From Lentzea terrae (GTDB taxonomy: Bacteria > Actinomycetota > Actinomycetes > Mycobacteriales > Pseudonocardiaceae), in the NCBI RefSeq assembly GCF_003265345.1, contig NZ_QFWW01000012.1, positions 451-64,450 on the forward strand: a DNA stretch of 64,000 nucleotides. Reading direction: 5' to 3'. Below, piece by piece: positions 52,332 through 63,191 of the stretch. Position 1 is the stretch's first letter. Every line of letters begins with the position of its first letter. A program made the position numbers and the translations under genes. The notes beneath the pieces are model-generated. The model saw nothing but the letters and a program-made list of their open reading frames with translations, was not told the origin of the DNA and did no database searches.

Positions 52332-53840
52332 TCAGTCCTGGACCCAGTCGAAGGTCTTCGTGACGGCCTTCTTCCAGTTCGCGTACTCGGACGTGCGGCG
52401 GGCGTCGTCCATCTGCGGCTCCCACCTCTTGTCCTGCGCCCAGTTCTCGCGGATGTCGTCCTCGGTCTTCCAGAACCCGACCGCGAGACCGGCCGCGTAG
52501 GCAGCGCCCAGTGCGGTCGTCTCGGCCACGACCGGCCGGATCACCGGCACGCCGAGGATGTCCGCCTGGAACTGCATGAGCAGCTCGTTCACGACCATGC
52601 CGCCGTCGACCTTCAACGCCGTCAGGTCGACGCCGGAGTCGGCGTTCATCGCGTCGAGCACCTCGCGCGTCTGGAACGCGGTCGCCTCCAGCACGGCCCG
52701 CGCGAGGTGGCCCTTGTTGACGAACCGGGTGAGGCCGACGATCGCGCCACGGGCGTCGGAACGCCAGTACGGCGCGAAAAGTCCGGAGAACGCGGGCACG
52801 AAGTACGCTCCACCGTTGTCCTCGACCGACCGCGCGTGCTCCTCGATCTCCGCGGCCGACGAGATCATGCCGAGGTTGTCGCGCAGCCACTGCACCAGCG
52901 AGCCGGTGACCGCGATCGAGCCCTCCAGGGCGTAGATCGCAGGCGCTTCACCGATCTTGTAGCAGACGGTGGTGAGCAACCCGTTCTCGCTCATCACCTT
53001 CTCGGTGCCGGTGTTGAGCAGCATGAAGTTGCCGGTGCCGTAGGTGTTCTTGGCTTCGCCGGGCGCCAGGCAGGCCTGGCCGAACGTCGCCGCCTGCTGG
53101 TCGCCGAGGATGCCCGCGATCGGCACGCCGGCCAGCGCACCGCGTTCGCGGACCTGGCCGTAGACCTCGGACGACGACCGGATCTCCGGCAGCATCGACA
53201 TCGGGATGCCCATGTCGTCGGCGATCGACGAGTCCCACTGCAACGTGTCGAGGTTCATCAGCATGGTGCGCGAGGCGTTCGTCGGGTCGGTGACGTGCAC
53301 GCCGCCGTCGGTGCCGCCCGTCATGTTCCACAGCACCCACGTGTCCATGTTGCCGAACAGCAGGTCGCCGGCTTCTGCACGCTCTCGGGCACCGGAAACG
53401 TTGTCCAGGATCCAGCGGACCTTGGGACCGGAGAAGTAGGTCGCCAGCGGCAGGCCGACCTTGGCGCGGTACCGCTCCTGCCCGCCGCCGAGCGCGCCCA
53501 GCTCCTGGACGATCTTGTCGGTCCTGGTGTCCTGCCACACGATGGCGTTGTAGACGGGTTCGCCGGTGTTCTTGTCCCACACCACGGCGGTCTCGCGCTG
53601 GTTGGTGATGCCGACGGCGGCGATGTCCGAAGTGGTCAGGTCGGCCTTGGCGAGCGCACCGGCGGCGACCTGGCGGGTGTTCTGCCAGATCTCCATCGGG
53701 TCGTGCTCCACCCAGCCCGCCTTCGGGAAGATCTGCTCGTGCTCCTTCTGGTCGACCGACACCACCCGACCCGAGTGGTCGAAGATCATGCAACGCGTCG
53801 ACGTGGTGCCCTGGTCGATCGCGGCCACGTACTGGGTCAT
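52332..53840 (-). CDS. glpK: glycerol kinase GlpK
   Basis: The product is 502 residues from the ATG at 53840 (AAAGGA upstream). FGGY-family sugar kinase: [17 protein letters not shown] (ATP site), [25 protein letters not shown], and the second signature [10 protein letters not shown] and [16 protein letters not shown]. It phosphorylates glycerol that enters through GlpF, 14 bp upstream. Confidence 0.97.
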   Translation of the reverse strand: MTQYVAAIDQGTTSTRCMIFDHSGRVVSVDQKEHEQIFPKAGWVEHDPMEIWQNTRQVAAGALAKADLTTSDIAAVGITNQRETAVVWDKNTGEPVYNAIVWQDTRTDKIVQELGALGGGQERYRAKVGLPLATYFSGPKVRWILDNVSGARERAEAGDLLFGNMDTWVLWNMTGGTDGGVHVTDPTNASRTMLMNLDTLQWDSSIADDMGIPMSMLPEIRSSSEVYGQVRERGALAGVPIAGILGDQQAATFGQACLAPGEAKNTYGTGNFMLLNTGTEKVMSENGLLTTVCYKIGEAPAIYALEGSIAVTGSLVQWLRDNLGMISSAAEIEEHARSVEDNGGAYFVPAFSGLFAPYWRSDARGAIVGLTRFVNKGHLARAVLEATAFQTREVLDAMNADSGVDLTALKVDGGMVVNELLMQFQADILGVPVIRPVVAETTALGAAYAAGLAVGFWKTEDDIRENWAQDKRWEPQMDDARRTSEYANWKKAVTKTFDWVQD

Positions 53841-53854
53841 TGCGGGAAGTCCTT

Positions 53855-54598
53855 TCAGACCGGGAGAACCAGGTAGAGCAACGCGGCGAGCGCGCCACCC
53901 ACGAGCGGGCCGACGACGGGGACCCACGAGTAGCCCCAGTTGGCGTTGCCCTTGTTGCGAATCGGCATGAGGAACGCGTAGGCGATGCGCGGACCGAGGT
54001 CACGCGCCGGGTTGATGGCGTAACCGGTCGGGCCACCGAGTGACGTACCGATCACCAGCACGACGAACGCGACACCCGCATAGCCGAGCGCCGAGTTGCC
54101 GAACTGCGGAACGCCGTCGGTCGCCACCTTCGCCCCCGGCGACAACAGGATCCACGCCACCAGGACGAACGTGCCGATTATCTCGGAAACCAGGTTCCAC
54201 GGCGCGTTGGGCACGGTCGGCCCGGTGGAGAAGATCCCCAGGGTGTTCTGCGGTTCGTCGTGCGTGTCGAACTGCAGCTTGTACGTGGCCCAGCAGAGCA
54301 TCGCGCCGATGATCGCGCCGACCATCTGCCCGAGGACGTAGACCGGAACGTCGCCCCACGGCGTCTTGTCCGCGATGGCGAGACCGAGGGTCACCGCCGG
54401 GTTCAGGTGCGCTCCGCTGGGGTTGGCAATGCTCGCGCCGGTGAAGACCGCGAAGGCCCAGCCGACGTTGACGAACAGGAACCCGGTGCTGTTGCCGAGC
54501 GTGTTCTTGAGCACCTGGTTCGCGACGACACCGGTGCCCAGGAGGATGAGGACCGCGGTCCCCAGCAACTCCCAAACGAAGATCGAGCCTGCACTCAT
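53855..54598 (-). CDS. glpF: glycerol facilitator GlpF (aquaglyceroporin)
   Basis: The product is 247 residues from the ATG at 54598. Six membrane helices and two NPA loops: [11 protein letters not shown] and [12 protein letters not shown]. The Asp after NPAR is typical of glycerol channels rather than water channels. Co-transcribed with glpK. A 230-bp gap to the divergent glpD should hold both promoters; no clear operator was picked out by eye. Confidence 0.95.
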   Translation of the reverse strand: MSAGSIFVWELLGTAVLILLGTGVVANQVLKNTLGNSTGFLFVNVGWAFAVFTGASIANPSGAHLNPAVTLGLAIADKTPWGDVPVYVLGQMVGAIIGAMLCWATYKLQFDTHDEPQNTLGIFSTGPTVPNAPWNLVSEIIGTFVLVAWILLSPGAKVATDGVPQFGNSALGYAGVAFVVLVIGTSLGGPTGYAINPARDLGPRIAYAFLMPIRNKGNANWGYSWVPVVGPLVGGALAALLYLVLPV

Positions 54599-54828
54599 CG
54601 TCGACCCCCACTCGTTTGCGGCAAGGAGGGCGCGCAAACCAAGAGGTCAGGCCGCGCCGCCCGCCCACAACGTGCTCGGACGCTATTACCGTGCTGATCA
54701 GTTGTCCACGCCAAGTACTTGTGCCGGGGCCATTTTTAGGCCATGCGGTTGCGGGCTGCGCGCCCATGGGCGAAGGGGCGTTGCTGCAGGTAACGTGATC
54801 TGCGAGTCGTCACAGGGAGGCGTCCGTC

Positions 54829-56592
54829 GTGGCAACGCGCAAGAACGCAACTGCAGCACCGCAAACCCATGCCGAACCTCCGATCACCGGCAGGCTCGGG
54901 CCTGCCGAACGCGAGGACGCTTGGCAGCGGCTGGGTACCGAGACGTTCGACGTCGTCGTGATCGGCGGTGGTGTGGTCGGTGTCGGCGCGGCACTCGACG
55001 CGGCGACGAGAGGCCTGCGCGTGGCGCTCGTCGAAGCCCGTGACCTGGCGTCGGGCACGTCGAGCCGGTCCTCCAAGCTCTTCCACGGCGGCCTGCGGTA
55101 CCTGGAGCAGCTCGAGTTCGGTCTGGTGCGCGAAGCGCTGCGCGAGCGCGAGCTGATGCTCAACCGCATCGCGCCCCACCTGGTGAAGCCGGTGAGCTTC
55201 CTGTACCCGCTGTCGAACCGGGTCTGGGAACGCCCGTACACCGCAGCAGGTCTGTTCCTCTACGACACGATGGGCGGCGCCCGGTCCGTGCCGGGGCAGA
55301 AACACCTCACCCGAGCAGGTGCGCTCCGACTCGTTCCCGCGTTGAAGCGCGACGCGTTGATCGGCGGCATCCGCTACTACGACGCCCAAGCCGACGACGC
55401 GCGGCACACGATGATGGTGGGCCGCACCGCCGCGCACTACGGCGCCGTCGTGCGCACGTCCACGCAGGTGGTCGGCTTCCTGCGCGAGGCGGACCGGGTG
55501 TCCGGCGTGCGCGTGCGGGACGTCGAGGACGGTCGCGAGGTCGAAGTGCGGGCGCACGCGGTGATCAACGCGACCGGTGTGTGGACCGACGAGCTGCAGC
55601 GGCTTTCCGGGTCGCGCGGCCGGTTCCGGGTGCGGGCGTCGAAGGGCGTGCACATCGTCGTGCCGCGGGACCGGATCGTGGCCGAGGCCGGGATGATCCT
55701 GCGCACCGAGAAGTCCGTGCTGTTCGTGATCCCGTGGCGCAACCACTGGATCGTCGGCACCACCGACACCGACTGGAACCTCGACCTCGCGCACCCGGCG
55801 GCGACCAAGCACGACATCGACTACATCCTCGAACACGTCAACTCCGTGCTCGCGACTCCGTTGACGCAGGACGACATCGAGGGCGTCTACGCGGGTCTGC
55901 GTCCCTTGCTGGCAGGCGAATCCGATTCGACGTCAAAGCTTTCCCGCGAACACGCGGTGGCTCGCGTCGCGCCAGGACTCGTCGCGATCGCCGGCGGCAA
56001 GTACACGACGTACCGGGTGATGGGCGCGGACGCCGTCGACGCTGCGCACGTCGACCTGCCCGGCCGGATCCAGCCGTCGATCACGGACAAGGTGCCGCTG
56101 GTCGGCGCCGACGGCTACCACGCGCTGGTCAACCAGGCCGACCAGCTGGCGGCCAAGCACGGGCTGCACCCGTACCGCGTCCGGCACCTGCTGGACCGCT
56201 ACGGCTCGCTGGTGCACGAGGTGCTCTCGCTGGCCGCGGACAACCCCGAGCTGCTGAAGCCGATTCCGGCGTCACCGGACTACCTGCAGGTCGAGGCCGT
56301 CTACGCGGCGTCGCACGAGGGCGCGATGCACCTCGAGGACGTGCTGACCCGGCGCACCCGCATCTCCATCGAGTACGCGCACCGCGGCGTCGAGTCGTCG
56401 GAGGCGGTGGCGCGGCTGATCGCGCCGGTGCTCGGGTGGGACGAGGACGCGATCAAGCGCGAGGTCGAGGTCTACAACGCGCGCGTCGAGGCCGAGCGCG
56501 ACTCCCAGACCCAGCCGGACGACCAGGCGGCGGACGCGGTTCGTGCAGCGGCACCGGAAGCGCGGCCGCAGTTGGAAGAGCCGGTGAGCTGA
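54829..56592 (+). CDS. glpD: glycerol-3-phosphate dehydrogenase GlpD
   Basis: The product is 587 residues from a GTG with GGGAGG upstream. FAD-binding VVVIGGGVVGVGAALDAATR, then GTSSRSSKLFHGGLRYLEQ, VINATGVWTDEL and VAIAGGKYTTYRVM. It oxidises glycerol 3-phosphate to dihydroxyacetone phosphate at the membrane face, passing electrons to quinone. With GlpF and GlpK it completes glycerol use. Confidence 0.96.
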   Translation: MATRKNATAAPQTHAEPPITGRLGPAEREDAWQRLGTETFDVVVIGGGVVGVGAALDAATRGLRVALVEARDLASGTSSRSSKLFHGGLRYLEQLEFGLVREALRERELMLNRIAPHLVKPVSFLYPLSNRVWERPYTAAGLFLYDTMGGARSVPGQKHLTRAGALRLVPALKRDALIGGIRYYDAQADDARHTMMVGRTAAHYGAVVRTSTQVVGFLREADRVSGVRVRDVEDGREVEVRAHAVINATGVWTDELQRLSGSRGRFRVRASKGVHIVVPRDRIVAEAGMILRTEKSVLFVIPWRNHWIVGTTDTDWNLDLAHPAATKHDIDYILEHVNSVLATPLTQDDIEGVYAGLRPLLAGESDSTSKLSREHAVARVAPGLVAIAGGKYTTYRVMGADAVDAAHVDLPGRIQPSITDKVPLVGADGYHALVNQADQLAAKHGLHPYRVRHLLDRYGSLVHEVLSLAADNPELLKPIPASPDYLQVEAVYAASHEGAMHLEDVLTRRTRISIEYAHRGVESSEAVARLIAPVLGWDEDAIKREVEVYNARVEAERDSQTQPDDQAADAVRAAAPEARPQLEEPVS

Positions 56593-57075
56593 TCAACTCT
56601 CCCCCGGCTCCTCGAACACGACCACGTGGTCGTGTTCGAGGTAGGGCCTGAAGAACCGCCACTCCTCGTGGCGCACCGAACCTGTCCTCAGCGCCTCGAT
56701 GCGGAGGCCGTCCGAGAACGAAATGGTCAGGTCGCCCCACGCGGTGACCTGGGTCGACGTCACGACAACAGGTTTGTCGGCCAGGTACGCGGTCAGCCGG
56801 GCGGCGCGGGCGTCGAACCTGTTGACGCCCTGCACGTCGCTGTAAATGTCGGATGATCCGGTGACGAGCTGATCTCCGTCGAGCACCCGCCACGGGCACT
56901 GCACGTGCACGGCGTAGTCACTGACCTGACGGGATTCGCCGCTGTGGTCGATCACATCGCGGGACGCGCCGAACCCCAGCCAGAGGAGGTCGGCGGCGCG
57001 CCCGAAAGCACGCCACCGCTCACCGACCAGTTCGTGCAGGGATCGGCGCGCTACCTCGATGACGGACTCAGGCAA
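56593..57075 (-). CDS. conserved hypothetical protein
   Basis: About 160 residues if begun at the TTG at 57075, which overlaps the amidohydrolase stop; upstream frame is within that gene. Mixed alpha/beta sequence with HVQCPWRVLDGDQLVTGSSD and DLTISFSDGLRIEAL, a pattern I have seen in actinobacterial hypothetical proteins. No motif for catalysis. It abuts glpD, convergent. Confidence 0.65.
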   Translation of the reverse strand: MPESVIEVARRSLHELVGERWRAFGRAADLLWLGFGASRDVIDHSGESRQVSDYAVHVQCPWRVLDGDQLVTGSSDIYSDVQGVNRFDARAARLTAYLADKPVVVTSTQVTAWGDLTISFSDGLRIEALRTGSVRHEEWRFFRPYLEHDHVVVFEEPGES

Positions 57076-58345
57076 GCGCTGCCAGGGCCGTGTGCACCAT
57101 GACGCGGACGCCGACGAGCAGCGCGCGCTCGTCCAGGTCGAACGTCGGCTGGTGCAGGTCGCGCTGCTTCTCCTGGCCGTTCCACACGCCGAGGCGCGCG
57201 AACGAACCGGGCACGTGCTCCAGGTACCAGCCGAAGTCCTCGCCACCGGACGACTGCTCGGTGCCCGCGAGTGCGTCGTCGCCCAGCGCGGCCTCGATGC
57301 CGGCGCGCAGGATCTGGGTCGACTCGCGCTCGTTCACGACCGGGGGCACGCCGCGGCGGTGGTGCAGGTCGAAGCCGACGCCGGTGGGCAGCAGCAGACC
57401 CGTGACCAGGTCCTTGACCAGCGGTTCGAGCTCGGCCCAGATGTCGCGGTCGCCGGTGCGCAGCGTGCCGCGCAGCATGCCGTCCTGCGGGACGGCGTTC
57501 GGCGCCTCGCCCGCGTGGACGGCGCCCCACACCAGGACGGTGCCGGAACGCGGGTCGACGCGGCGGGACAGCATCGTCGGCAGGCCGGTGATGACCGTGC
57601 CCAGGGCGTGCACCAGGTCCGCGGTGAGGTGCGGGCGCGAGGTGTGGCCGCCCGGCGAGGACAGCCGCAGCTCCAGCAGGTCGGACGCCGACGTGATGGC
57701 GCCGATCCTGGTACCGATGCGGCCGACCTGCAGGCGCGGGTCGCAGTGCAGGCCGAAGATCCGCTCCACGCCGTCGAGGCCACCGGCGGCGAGCACGTCC
57801 AGCGCGCCGCCCGGCATGACCTCCTCGGCCGGCTGGAACACCAGACGGACGCGGCCGGGCAGTTCGGTGGCCGACGCGAGCGCCAGTGCAGTGCCGATCA
57901 GGACCGTCGTGTGGGCGTCGTGACCGCACGCGTGCGACACACCGTCCACAGTGGACGAGAACGGGAGGCCCGTGTTCTCCGGCAGCGGCAACGCGTCCAT
58001 GTCGGCGCGGAGTGCCACGCAGCGGGGGCCGCTGCCGACGTCGCAGATCAGGCCGGTGCCGCCGGGGAGGATGCGCGGCTTGAGGCCGACCTCGCGGAGC
58101 AGCTTCGCCACCAGCTCGGTGGTGTTGTACTCCCGGCGGGACAGCTCGGGGTTGGCGTGGATGTGACGACGCCAGGCGACGATGTCGGAGGCGTGCGCCT
58201 TCAACCAGTCGTCGAGCCAGGCGGGGCCGCGGCCCTCTCCCAGATCATCCACAGGAGACATGCTCACCCCGGTGGGGTCGACGAGCATCTCGGTGGACGT
58301 CTGGACGGTCGAGGAACCCGAAGGGCGTGAGTCCAAAACCGTCAT
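57068..58345 (-). CDS. M20-family amidohydrolase
   Basis: The product is 425 residues. M20D-type amidohydrolase: RRHIHANPELSRREYNTTEL, ALRADMDALPLPE (metal Asp), SHACGHDAHT (metal His), FQPAEEVMPGGA (catalytic Glu) and SSGGEDFGWYLE. It hydrolyses N-acyl or amide bonds of amino-acid conjugates with two metal ions. Its ATG overlaps the stop of the second M20 gene by 4 bp. Confidence 0.93.
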   Translation of the reverse strand: MTVLDSRPSGSSTVQTSTEMLVDPTGVSMSPVDDLGEGRGPAWLDDWLKAHASDIVAWRRHIHANPELSRREYNTTELVAKLLREVGLKPRILPGGTGLICDVGSGPRCVALRADMDALPLPENTGLPFSSTVDGVSHACGHDAHTTVLIGTALALASATELPGRVRLVFQPAEEVMPGGALDVLAAGGLDGVERIFGLHCDPRLQVGRIGTRIGAITSASDLLELRLSSPGGHTSRPHLTADLVHALGTVITGLPTMLSRRVDPRSGTVLVWGAVHAGEAPNAVPQDGMLRGTLRTGDRDIWAELEPLVKDLVTGLLLPTGVGFDLHHRRGVPPVVNERESTQILRAGIEAALGDDALAGTEQSSGGEDFGWYLEHVPGSFARLGVWNGQEKQRDLHQPTFDLDERALLVGVRVMVHTALAALA

Positions 58346-59514
58346 GCCGCACCTCCGCGGGCCAGCAGCCGTGCGCGCTGCTGGGAATCGGTGGCTGTCG
58401 CGATCGTCGTCCAGGCCATGGCAAGTGCTCCATCGAGCAATGCACGGTCCGCCGACGCCGAGGCACAGGCGGTCGCGAACTCTTGTTGGTGGTTCACCGC
58501 GTCTCCGCAGTCAATGGCAATGGTCGGGTGGATGGCGGGCAACACTCTGGTGACGTTGCCCATGTCGGTGCTCCCGATCTTCTCTCGCTGTTCCTGCTCG
58601 GGCGAGAGCGGTCGTCGTCCCAGCTCAGTGGCCGCACGCCGGTAGGCGTCCGCGAGCCACGGGTCGGGAGTCAGCTCGGCGTAGATCGGTGAGACCTGCT
58701 CGACCTCATGGGTGCAGCCGGTCGCGAGTGCCCCGGCGCTGAAGCAGTCCCGGATCCGGTTCTCCAGGCGCTGCAATGATTCCAAGTTCTCCGCCCTCAC
58801 ATCGAACATCGCTGAGGCGCGAGCGGGTATTACGTTCGGCACGGTGCCGCCGTTGGTGACGATGCCGGTCACCATCTGGCCGGGCTCGAGGTGCTGCCGC
58901 AGCAGGCTGATCGAGATCTGCGCGACGGTCACCGCGTCCGCGGCGTTGATGCCCAGGTGCGGGGCGGCGGCCGCGTGGGACGGCTTGCCCGTGTAGTGCA
59001 CCTCGAGGTCGGTGATGGCCAGGGACTTCGCCGCGCACGACTCGTACGGCGCCGGGTGCACCATCATCGAGAACGAGACGTCGTCGAACACGCCCCGTTC
59101 GAGCATGAGCACCTTGCCGCCGCCGACCTCTTCCGCCGGGGTGCCGATCACCTTCACGGTGACACCCAGCTGGTCGGCGACGTCACGCAGAGCGAGCGCA
59201 GAGCCCACGGAAGCAGCGGCGATGACGTTGTGCCCGCACGCGTGCCCGACCTCGGGCAGCGCGTCGTACTCGGCACAAAGCCCCAGCACCAGCTCGCCGT
59301 CGCCGTACGTCGCGACGAACGCGGTGTCGAGGTCAGCCACCCCGCGGTCGATCTTGAAACCCTCGCGGGCGAGCAGGGAGGTGATCTTCTCGACGCTGCG
59401 GTGCTCCTGGAACGCCAGCTCAGGCTCGGCGTGGATGGAGTGCGACAGGTCCAGCAGCGCGTCCGAGTACCGCTCGACGGTCGAGCGTGTGCTGATCTTC
59501 AAGTCGGTACCCAT
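58342..59514 (-). CDS. second M20-family amidohydrolase (ACY1L2/AbgB-like)
   Basis: The product is 390 residues from the ATG at 59514; the frame to 59844 lacks a plausible start. Motifs: LSHSIHAEPELAFQEHRS, LCAEYDALPEVGHACGHN, IGTPAEEVGGGK and GSTDMGNVTRVLPAIHP. Its closest look is the ACY1L2 or p-aminobenzoyl-glutamate hydrolase branch. First gene of a coupled pair of M20 enzymes. Confidence 0.92.
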   Translation of the reverse strand: MGTDLKISTRSTVERYSDALLDLSHSIHAEPELAFQEHRSVEKITSLLAREGFKIDRGVADLDTAFVATYGDGELVLGLCAEYDALPEVGHACGHNVIAAASVGSALALRDVADQLGVTVKVIGTPAEEVGGGKVLMLERGVFDDVSFSMMVHPAPYESCAAKSLAITDLEVHYTGKPSHAAAAPHLGINAADAVTVAQISISLLRQHLEPGQMVTGIVTNGGTVPNVIPARASAMFDVRAENLESLQRLENRIRDCFSAGALATGCTHEVEQVSPIYAELTPDPWLADAYRRAATELGRRPLSPEQEQREKIGSTDMGNVTRVLPAIHPTIAIDCGDAVNHQQEFATACASASADRALLDGALAMAWTTIATATDSQQRARLLARGGAA

Positions 59515-59670
59515 TTGCCACCATCCTGCATCACCACCTGTCGGGCGCGGTGCGCTGATGATGATCAACCGGCTGGCCGGTCGCAGCGCTGCGCCAAGCG
59601 GCGAGCGAGTTTCGGTCTGACCGATCAACGATGACGCAAATGGTCGAGAGACACGCTTAATTTTGACTAT

Positions 59671-59693
59671 TTCGTCCCACCAAGTGGGACGAA
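59671..59693. promoter_or_regulatory. perfect 10-bp inverted repeat upstream of the amidohydrolase pair
   Basis: TTCGTCCCAC (59671-59680) and GTGGGACGAA (59684-59693) around CAA. It lies in an AT-rich patch about 157 bp upstream of the M20 start and 27 bp past the end of the 59720 gene. It may be an operator or that gene's terminator; no T-run follows, which favours an operator. Confidence 0.55.
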
Positions 59694-59719
59694 TCGTCTC
59701 AGCCCGAACAAACGGCCGG

Positions 59720-60013
59720 CTAGCCCTTCTTGGCCGCCCGCTCCTTGCGCCACTTCGCCCACCGCTTCTTGTTGCGGTAGTAGACCAGCGCGAACAGGCC
59801 CAGCGCGATGGCGCCGATCCACAGTTTGCGCTTGGTCTCTTCACGTACTTCAGGCGACGGTTCCTGCGGCGCGTTCACGGTCGGACCCGGATTCACGGTC
59901 GTCTGCTGAGCGGCCACAACCGGCTCGTTCGCAGCCTCTTGCGCGGACGCCACCCCGGCGACCCCGACAACGCTCATCAGCGCGAACACGCAGGCCAGCA
60001 GCAACCTCGACAT
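59720..60013 (-). CDS. small secreted/membrane protein
   Basis: The product is 97 residues from the ATG at 60013. Signal peptide (LLLACVFALMSVVGVAGVASA), a Pro/Thr linker and one C-terminal helix (LWIGAIALGLFALVYY), ending very basic (KKRWAKWRKERAAKKG). This looks like a short membrane-anchored exported protein. Function unknown. Confidence 0.72.
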   Translation of the reverse strand: MSRLLLACVFALMSVVGVAGVASAQEAANEPVVAAQQTTVNPGPTVNAPQEPSPEVREETKRKLWIGAIALGLFALVYYRNKKRWAKWRKERAAKKG

Positions 60014-60070
60014 GGCCTGAACTCTACAACGAATACCACGATTGAAGGTCACCCAAACTAGTTACAACGG

Positions 60071-61063
60071 CTACCGAGAGTCCGATTGGAACGCCCGCAG
60101 AATCTCCTCTGCGGCCAGCGTCGCGGTGAGCTCTCCAGACCTGACCTTCTCTTCCAGAGAGGGCGCCAACGCGCGCACAGCAGTGCTCTCCCGCACCTGC
60201 CGCCACAGTTCGTCGTGGACCATCATCCAGGTCCATTCGACCTGTTGACGGCGACGGCGCTCATCCAGCTCACCAGCGTCGGTCAAGGTCGACCGGTGTT
60301 CCAGCACGCGGGACCACAGCTCTTCGAGCCCGTTCCCGGTGAGTCCGGAACACGTCAGCACGGGCGGGTGCCACAACGCGTCGGGCGGGCGGAGGAGTTT
60401 GAGGGCTCCAGCCAGCTCGCGCGCGGCCTTGCGGGCGTCCAGCTCGTGCTCGCCGTCGGCCTTGTTGACCGCGATGACGTCCGCGAGCTCCAGGATGCCC
60501 TTCTTGATGCCCTGCAGCTGGTCACCGGTGCGCGCCAGGGTGAGGAACAGCGAGCAGTCCGTCATGTTCGCGACGGCCACCTCCGACTGCCCGACCCCGA
60601 CGGTCTCGACCAGCACCACGTCGAAGCCCGCGGCCTCGACCAGCACGATCGTCTCGCGGGTGGCCTGCGCGACACCGCCGAGCGTGCCGGACGTCGGCGA
60701 GGGCCGGATGAACGCGTTCTCGTTCACCGACAGCCGCTGCATGCGCGTCTTGTCGCCCAGAATGCTGCCGCCGGTGCGGGTGGACGACGGGTCGACGGCG
60801 AGCACCGCGACCCGGTGGCCCTGCTCGGTGAGCATCGTGCCGAGCGCATCGATGAAGGTCGACTTGCCCACGCCGGGCACGCCGGTGATGCCGACCCTGA
60901 TCGCGTTGCCGGACTTCGGCAACAGCTCGATCAGCAGCTCCTGCGCTTTTTCCCGGTGGTCCGCCCGCTTGGACTCGACCAGCGTGATCGCCCTCGCGAG
61001 CACACCGCGCTTGCCCTCGAGGACGCCCTTGGCGAGTTCGGCGACGTCGATCACCCTAGCCAT
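60071..61063 (-). CDS. meaB: methylmalonyl-CoA mutase chaperone GTPase MeaB
   Basis: The product is 330 residues. G3E-family P-loop GTPase: [14 protein letters not shown] (Walker A), [32 protein letters not shown] and VNKADGEHE (base recognition). It gates cobalamin loading and protects the mutase. It overlaps the mutB end by 8 bp. Confidence 0.95.
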   Translation of the reverse strand: MARVIDVAELAKGVLEGKRGVLARAITLVESKRADHREKAQELLIELLPKSGNAIRVGITGVPGVGKSTFIDALGTMLTEQGHRVAVLAVDPSSTRTGGSILGDKTRMQRLSVNENAFIRPSPTSGTLGGVAQATRETIVLVEAAGFDVVLVETVGVGQSEVAVANMTDCSLFLTLARTGDQLQGIKKGILELADVIAVNKADGEHELDARKAARELAGALKLLRPPDALWHPPVLTCSGLTGNGLEELWSRVLEHRSTLTDAGELDERRRRQQVEWTWMMVHDELWRQVRESTAVRALAPSLEEKVRSGELTATLAAEEILRAFQSDSR

Positions 61064-63191
61064 GGTGGCCGAGCTGCCCTGCGAGTTTCACCAGAAGGTC
61101 CTTGGCCGCGTCCGCGATCACGGTGCCGGGCGGGAAGATCGCCGACGCACCCGCCGCGTACAGCTCGTCGAAGTCCTGCGGCGGGATCACACCACCGACG
61201 ACGATCATGATGTCCTCGCGTTCGAGCTTGGCGAGCTCTTGACGCAGCGCGGGCACCAGCGTGAGGTGGCCTGCCGCCAGCGAGGACACGCCGACGATGT
61301 GCACGTCCGCCTCGACGGCCTGGCGCGCGACCTCCTCCGGCGTCTGGAACAGCGGGCCGACGTCGACGTCGAAGCCGAGGTCCGCGAACGCCGTCGCGAT
61401 CACCTTCTGGCCGCGGTCGTGCCCGTCCTGCCCCATCTTGGCGACGAGGATGCGCGGCCGGCGGCCTTCTTGTTCCGCGAACGCCTCGACGACCTCGCGG
61501 CAGGCGTCCACGTTGGACACTTGACCGACCTCCTGCCGGTAGACCCCGGTGATCGTGCGGATCTGCGCGCTGTGCCGGCCCCACACCTTGCCGAGCGACT
61601 CGGAGATCTCCCCGACGGTCGCCTTGGCGCGCGCCGCGTTGATCGCCAGCTCCAGCAGGTTGCCGTGGCCCTGCGCGGCGTTCGTCAGCTGCTGGAGCGC
61701 ACTGTCCACAGCGGACTCGTCGCGTTCTTCCCTGAGCCTGCGCAGCTTTTCGAGCTGCTGCGCGCGCACGCCGGCGTTGTCGACCTTGAGGACGTCGATC
61801 TGCTCATCGTTGGTCACCAGGTACTTGTTGACGCCGATCACGGGCTGCCGGCCGGAGTCGATGCGCGCCTGCGTGCGGGCAGCGGCCTCCTCGATGCGCA
61901 GCTTCGGGATGCCCTCGTCGATCGCGCGGGCCATGCCACCGGCCTTCTCGACCTCGGTGATGTGCTCCCACGCCTTCCGCGCGAGCTCGTTGGTGAGGCG
62001 TTCGACGTACGCGCTGCCGCCCCACGGGTCGATCACGCGGGTGGTGCCGGACTCCTGCTGGAGCAGCAGCTGCGTGTTGCGGGCGATGCGTGCGGAGAAG
62101 TCGGTCGGCAGCGCCAGTGCCTCGTCGAGTGCGTTGGTGTGCAACGACTGCGTGTGGCCCTGCGTCGCCGCCATCGCCTCGACGCACGTGCGCGCGACGT
62201 TGTTGAACACGTCCTGCGCGGTGAGCGACCAGCCGCTGGTCTGGCAGTGCGTGCGCAGGCTCAGGGACTTCGCGGACTTCGGTTCGAAGGTCTGCACGAG
62301 CTTCGACCAGAGCAGGCGCGCCGCCCGCATCTTGGCGATCTCCATGAAGAAGTTCATGCCGATCGCCCAGAAGAAGCTGAGCCGCGGCGCGAACGCGTCC
62401 ACGTCCAGGCCTGCTTCTCGTCCGGCGCGGATGTACTCGACGCCGTCCGCGAGCGTGTAGGCCAGCTCCAGGTCGGCGGTCGCTCCGGCCTCCTGCATGT
62501 GGTAGCCGGAGATCGAGATGGAGTTGAACTTCGGCATGTGGCTGCTGGTGAAGCTGAAGATGTCGGAGATGATCCGCATCGACGGCTGCGGCGGGTAGAT
62601 GTAGGTGTTGCGGACCATGAACTCCTTGAGAATGTCGTTCTGGATGGTCCCCATGAGCTGTTCCGGCTTCACCCCCTGCTCCTCCGCCGCGACCACGAAC
62701 AGGGCGAGAACGGGCAGCACCGCGCCGTTCATCGTCATCGACACGGACATCTTGTCCAGCGGGATGCCGTCGAACAGCGTGCGCATGTCGTAGATCGAGT
62801 CGATCGCGACGCCCGCCATGCCGACGTCACCGGCCACGCGCGGGTGGTCCGAGTCGTAGCCGCGGTGCGTGGCGAGGTCGAACGCGACACTCAGACCCTT
62901 CTGGCCCGCCGCGAGGTTGCGGCGGTAGAAGGCGTTCGACTCCTCAGCCGTCGAGAAACCCGCGTACTGCCGGACGGTCCACGGCTGGTTGACGTACATC
63001 GTGGGGTACGGCCCGCGCAGGAACGGCGCGATGCCGGGGTACGTCTGCAGGAAGTCCAGTCCGTCCACATCGGACGGTCCGTAGACCGGCTTGACCGCGA
63101 TGCCCTCCGGCGTCTCCCACGCCGGCAGGTCGGTCTCGTACTTCGCCGACGGGAGCGGGCCGAGGTCGATGTCCGCGAAGTTGGGGATCAT
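61056..63191 (-). CDS. mutB: methylmalonyl-CoA mutase large subunit
   Basis: The product is 711 residues. TIM-barrel substrate domain ([37 protein letters not shown]) and a C-terminal cobalamin domain with [20 protein letters not shown], the His being the lower cobalt ligand. It interconverts methylmalonyl-CoA and succinyl-CoA. Overlaps mutA by 4 bp. Confidence 0.97.
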   Translation of the reverse strand: MIPNFADIDLGPLPSAKYETDLPAWETPEGIAVKPVYGPSDVDGLDFLQTYPGIAPFLRGPYPTMYVNQPWTVRQYAGFSTAEESNAFYRRNLAAGQKGLSVAFDLATHRGYDSDHPRVAGDVGMAGVAIDSIYDMRTLFDGIPLDKMSVSMTMNGAVLPVLALFVVAAEEQGVKPEQLMGTIQNDILKEFMVRNTYIYPPQPSMRIISDIFSFTSSHMPKFNSISISGYHMQEAGATADLELAYTLADGVEYIRAGREAGLDVDAFAPRLSFFWAIGMNFFMEIAKMRAARLLWSKLVQTFEPKSAKSLSLRTHCQTSGWSLTAQDVFNNVARTCVEAMAATQGHTQSLHTNALDEALALPTDFSARIARNTQLLLQQESGTTRVIDPWGGSAYVERLTNELARKAWEHITEVEKAGGMARAIDEGIPKLRIEEAAARTQARIDSGRQPVIGVNKYLVTNDEQIDVLKVDNAGVRAQQLEKLRRLREERDESAVDSALQQLTNAAQGHGNLLELAINAARAKATVGEISESLGKVWGRHSAQIRTITGVYRQEVGQVSNVDACREVVEAFAEQEGRRPRILVAKMGQDGHDRGQKVIATAFADLGFDVDVGPLFQTPEEVARQAVEADVHIVGVSSLAAGHLTLVPALRQELAKLEREDIMIVVGGVIPPQDFDELYAAGASAIFPPGTVIADAAKDLLVKLAGQLGHHG

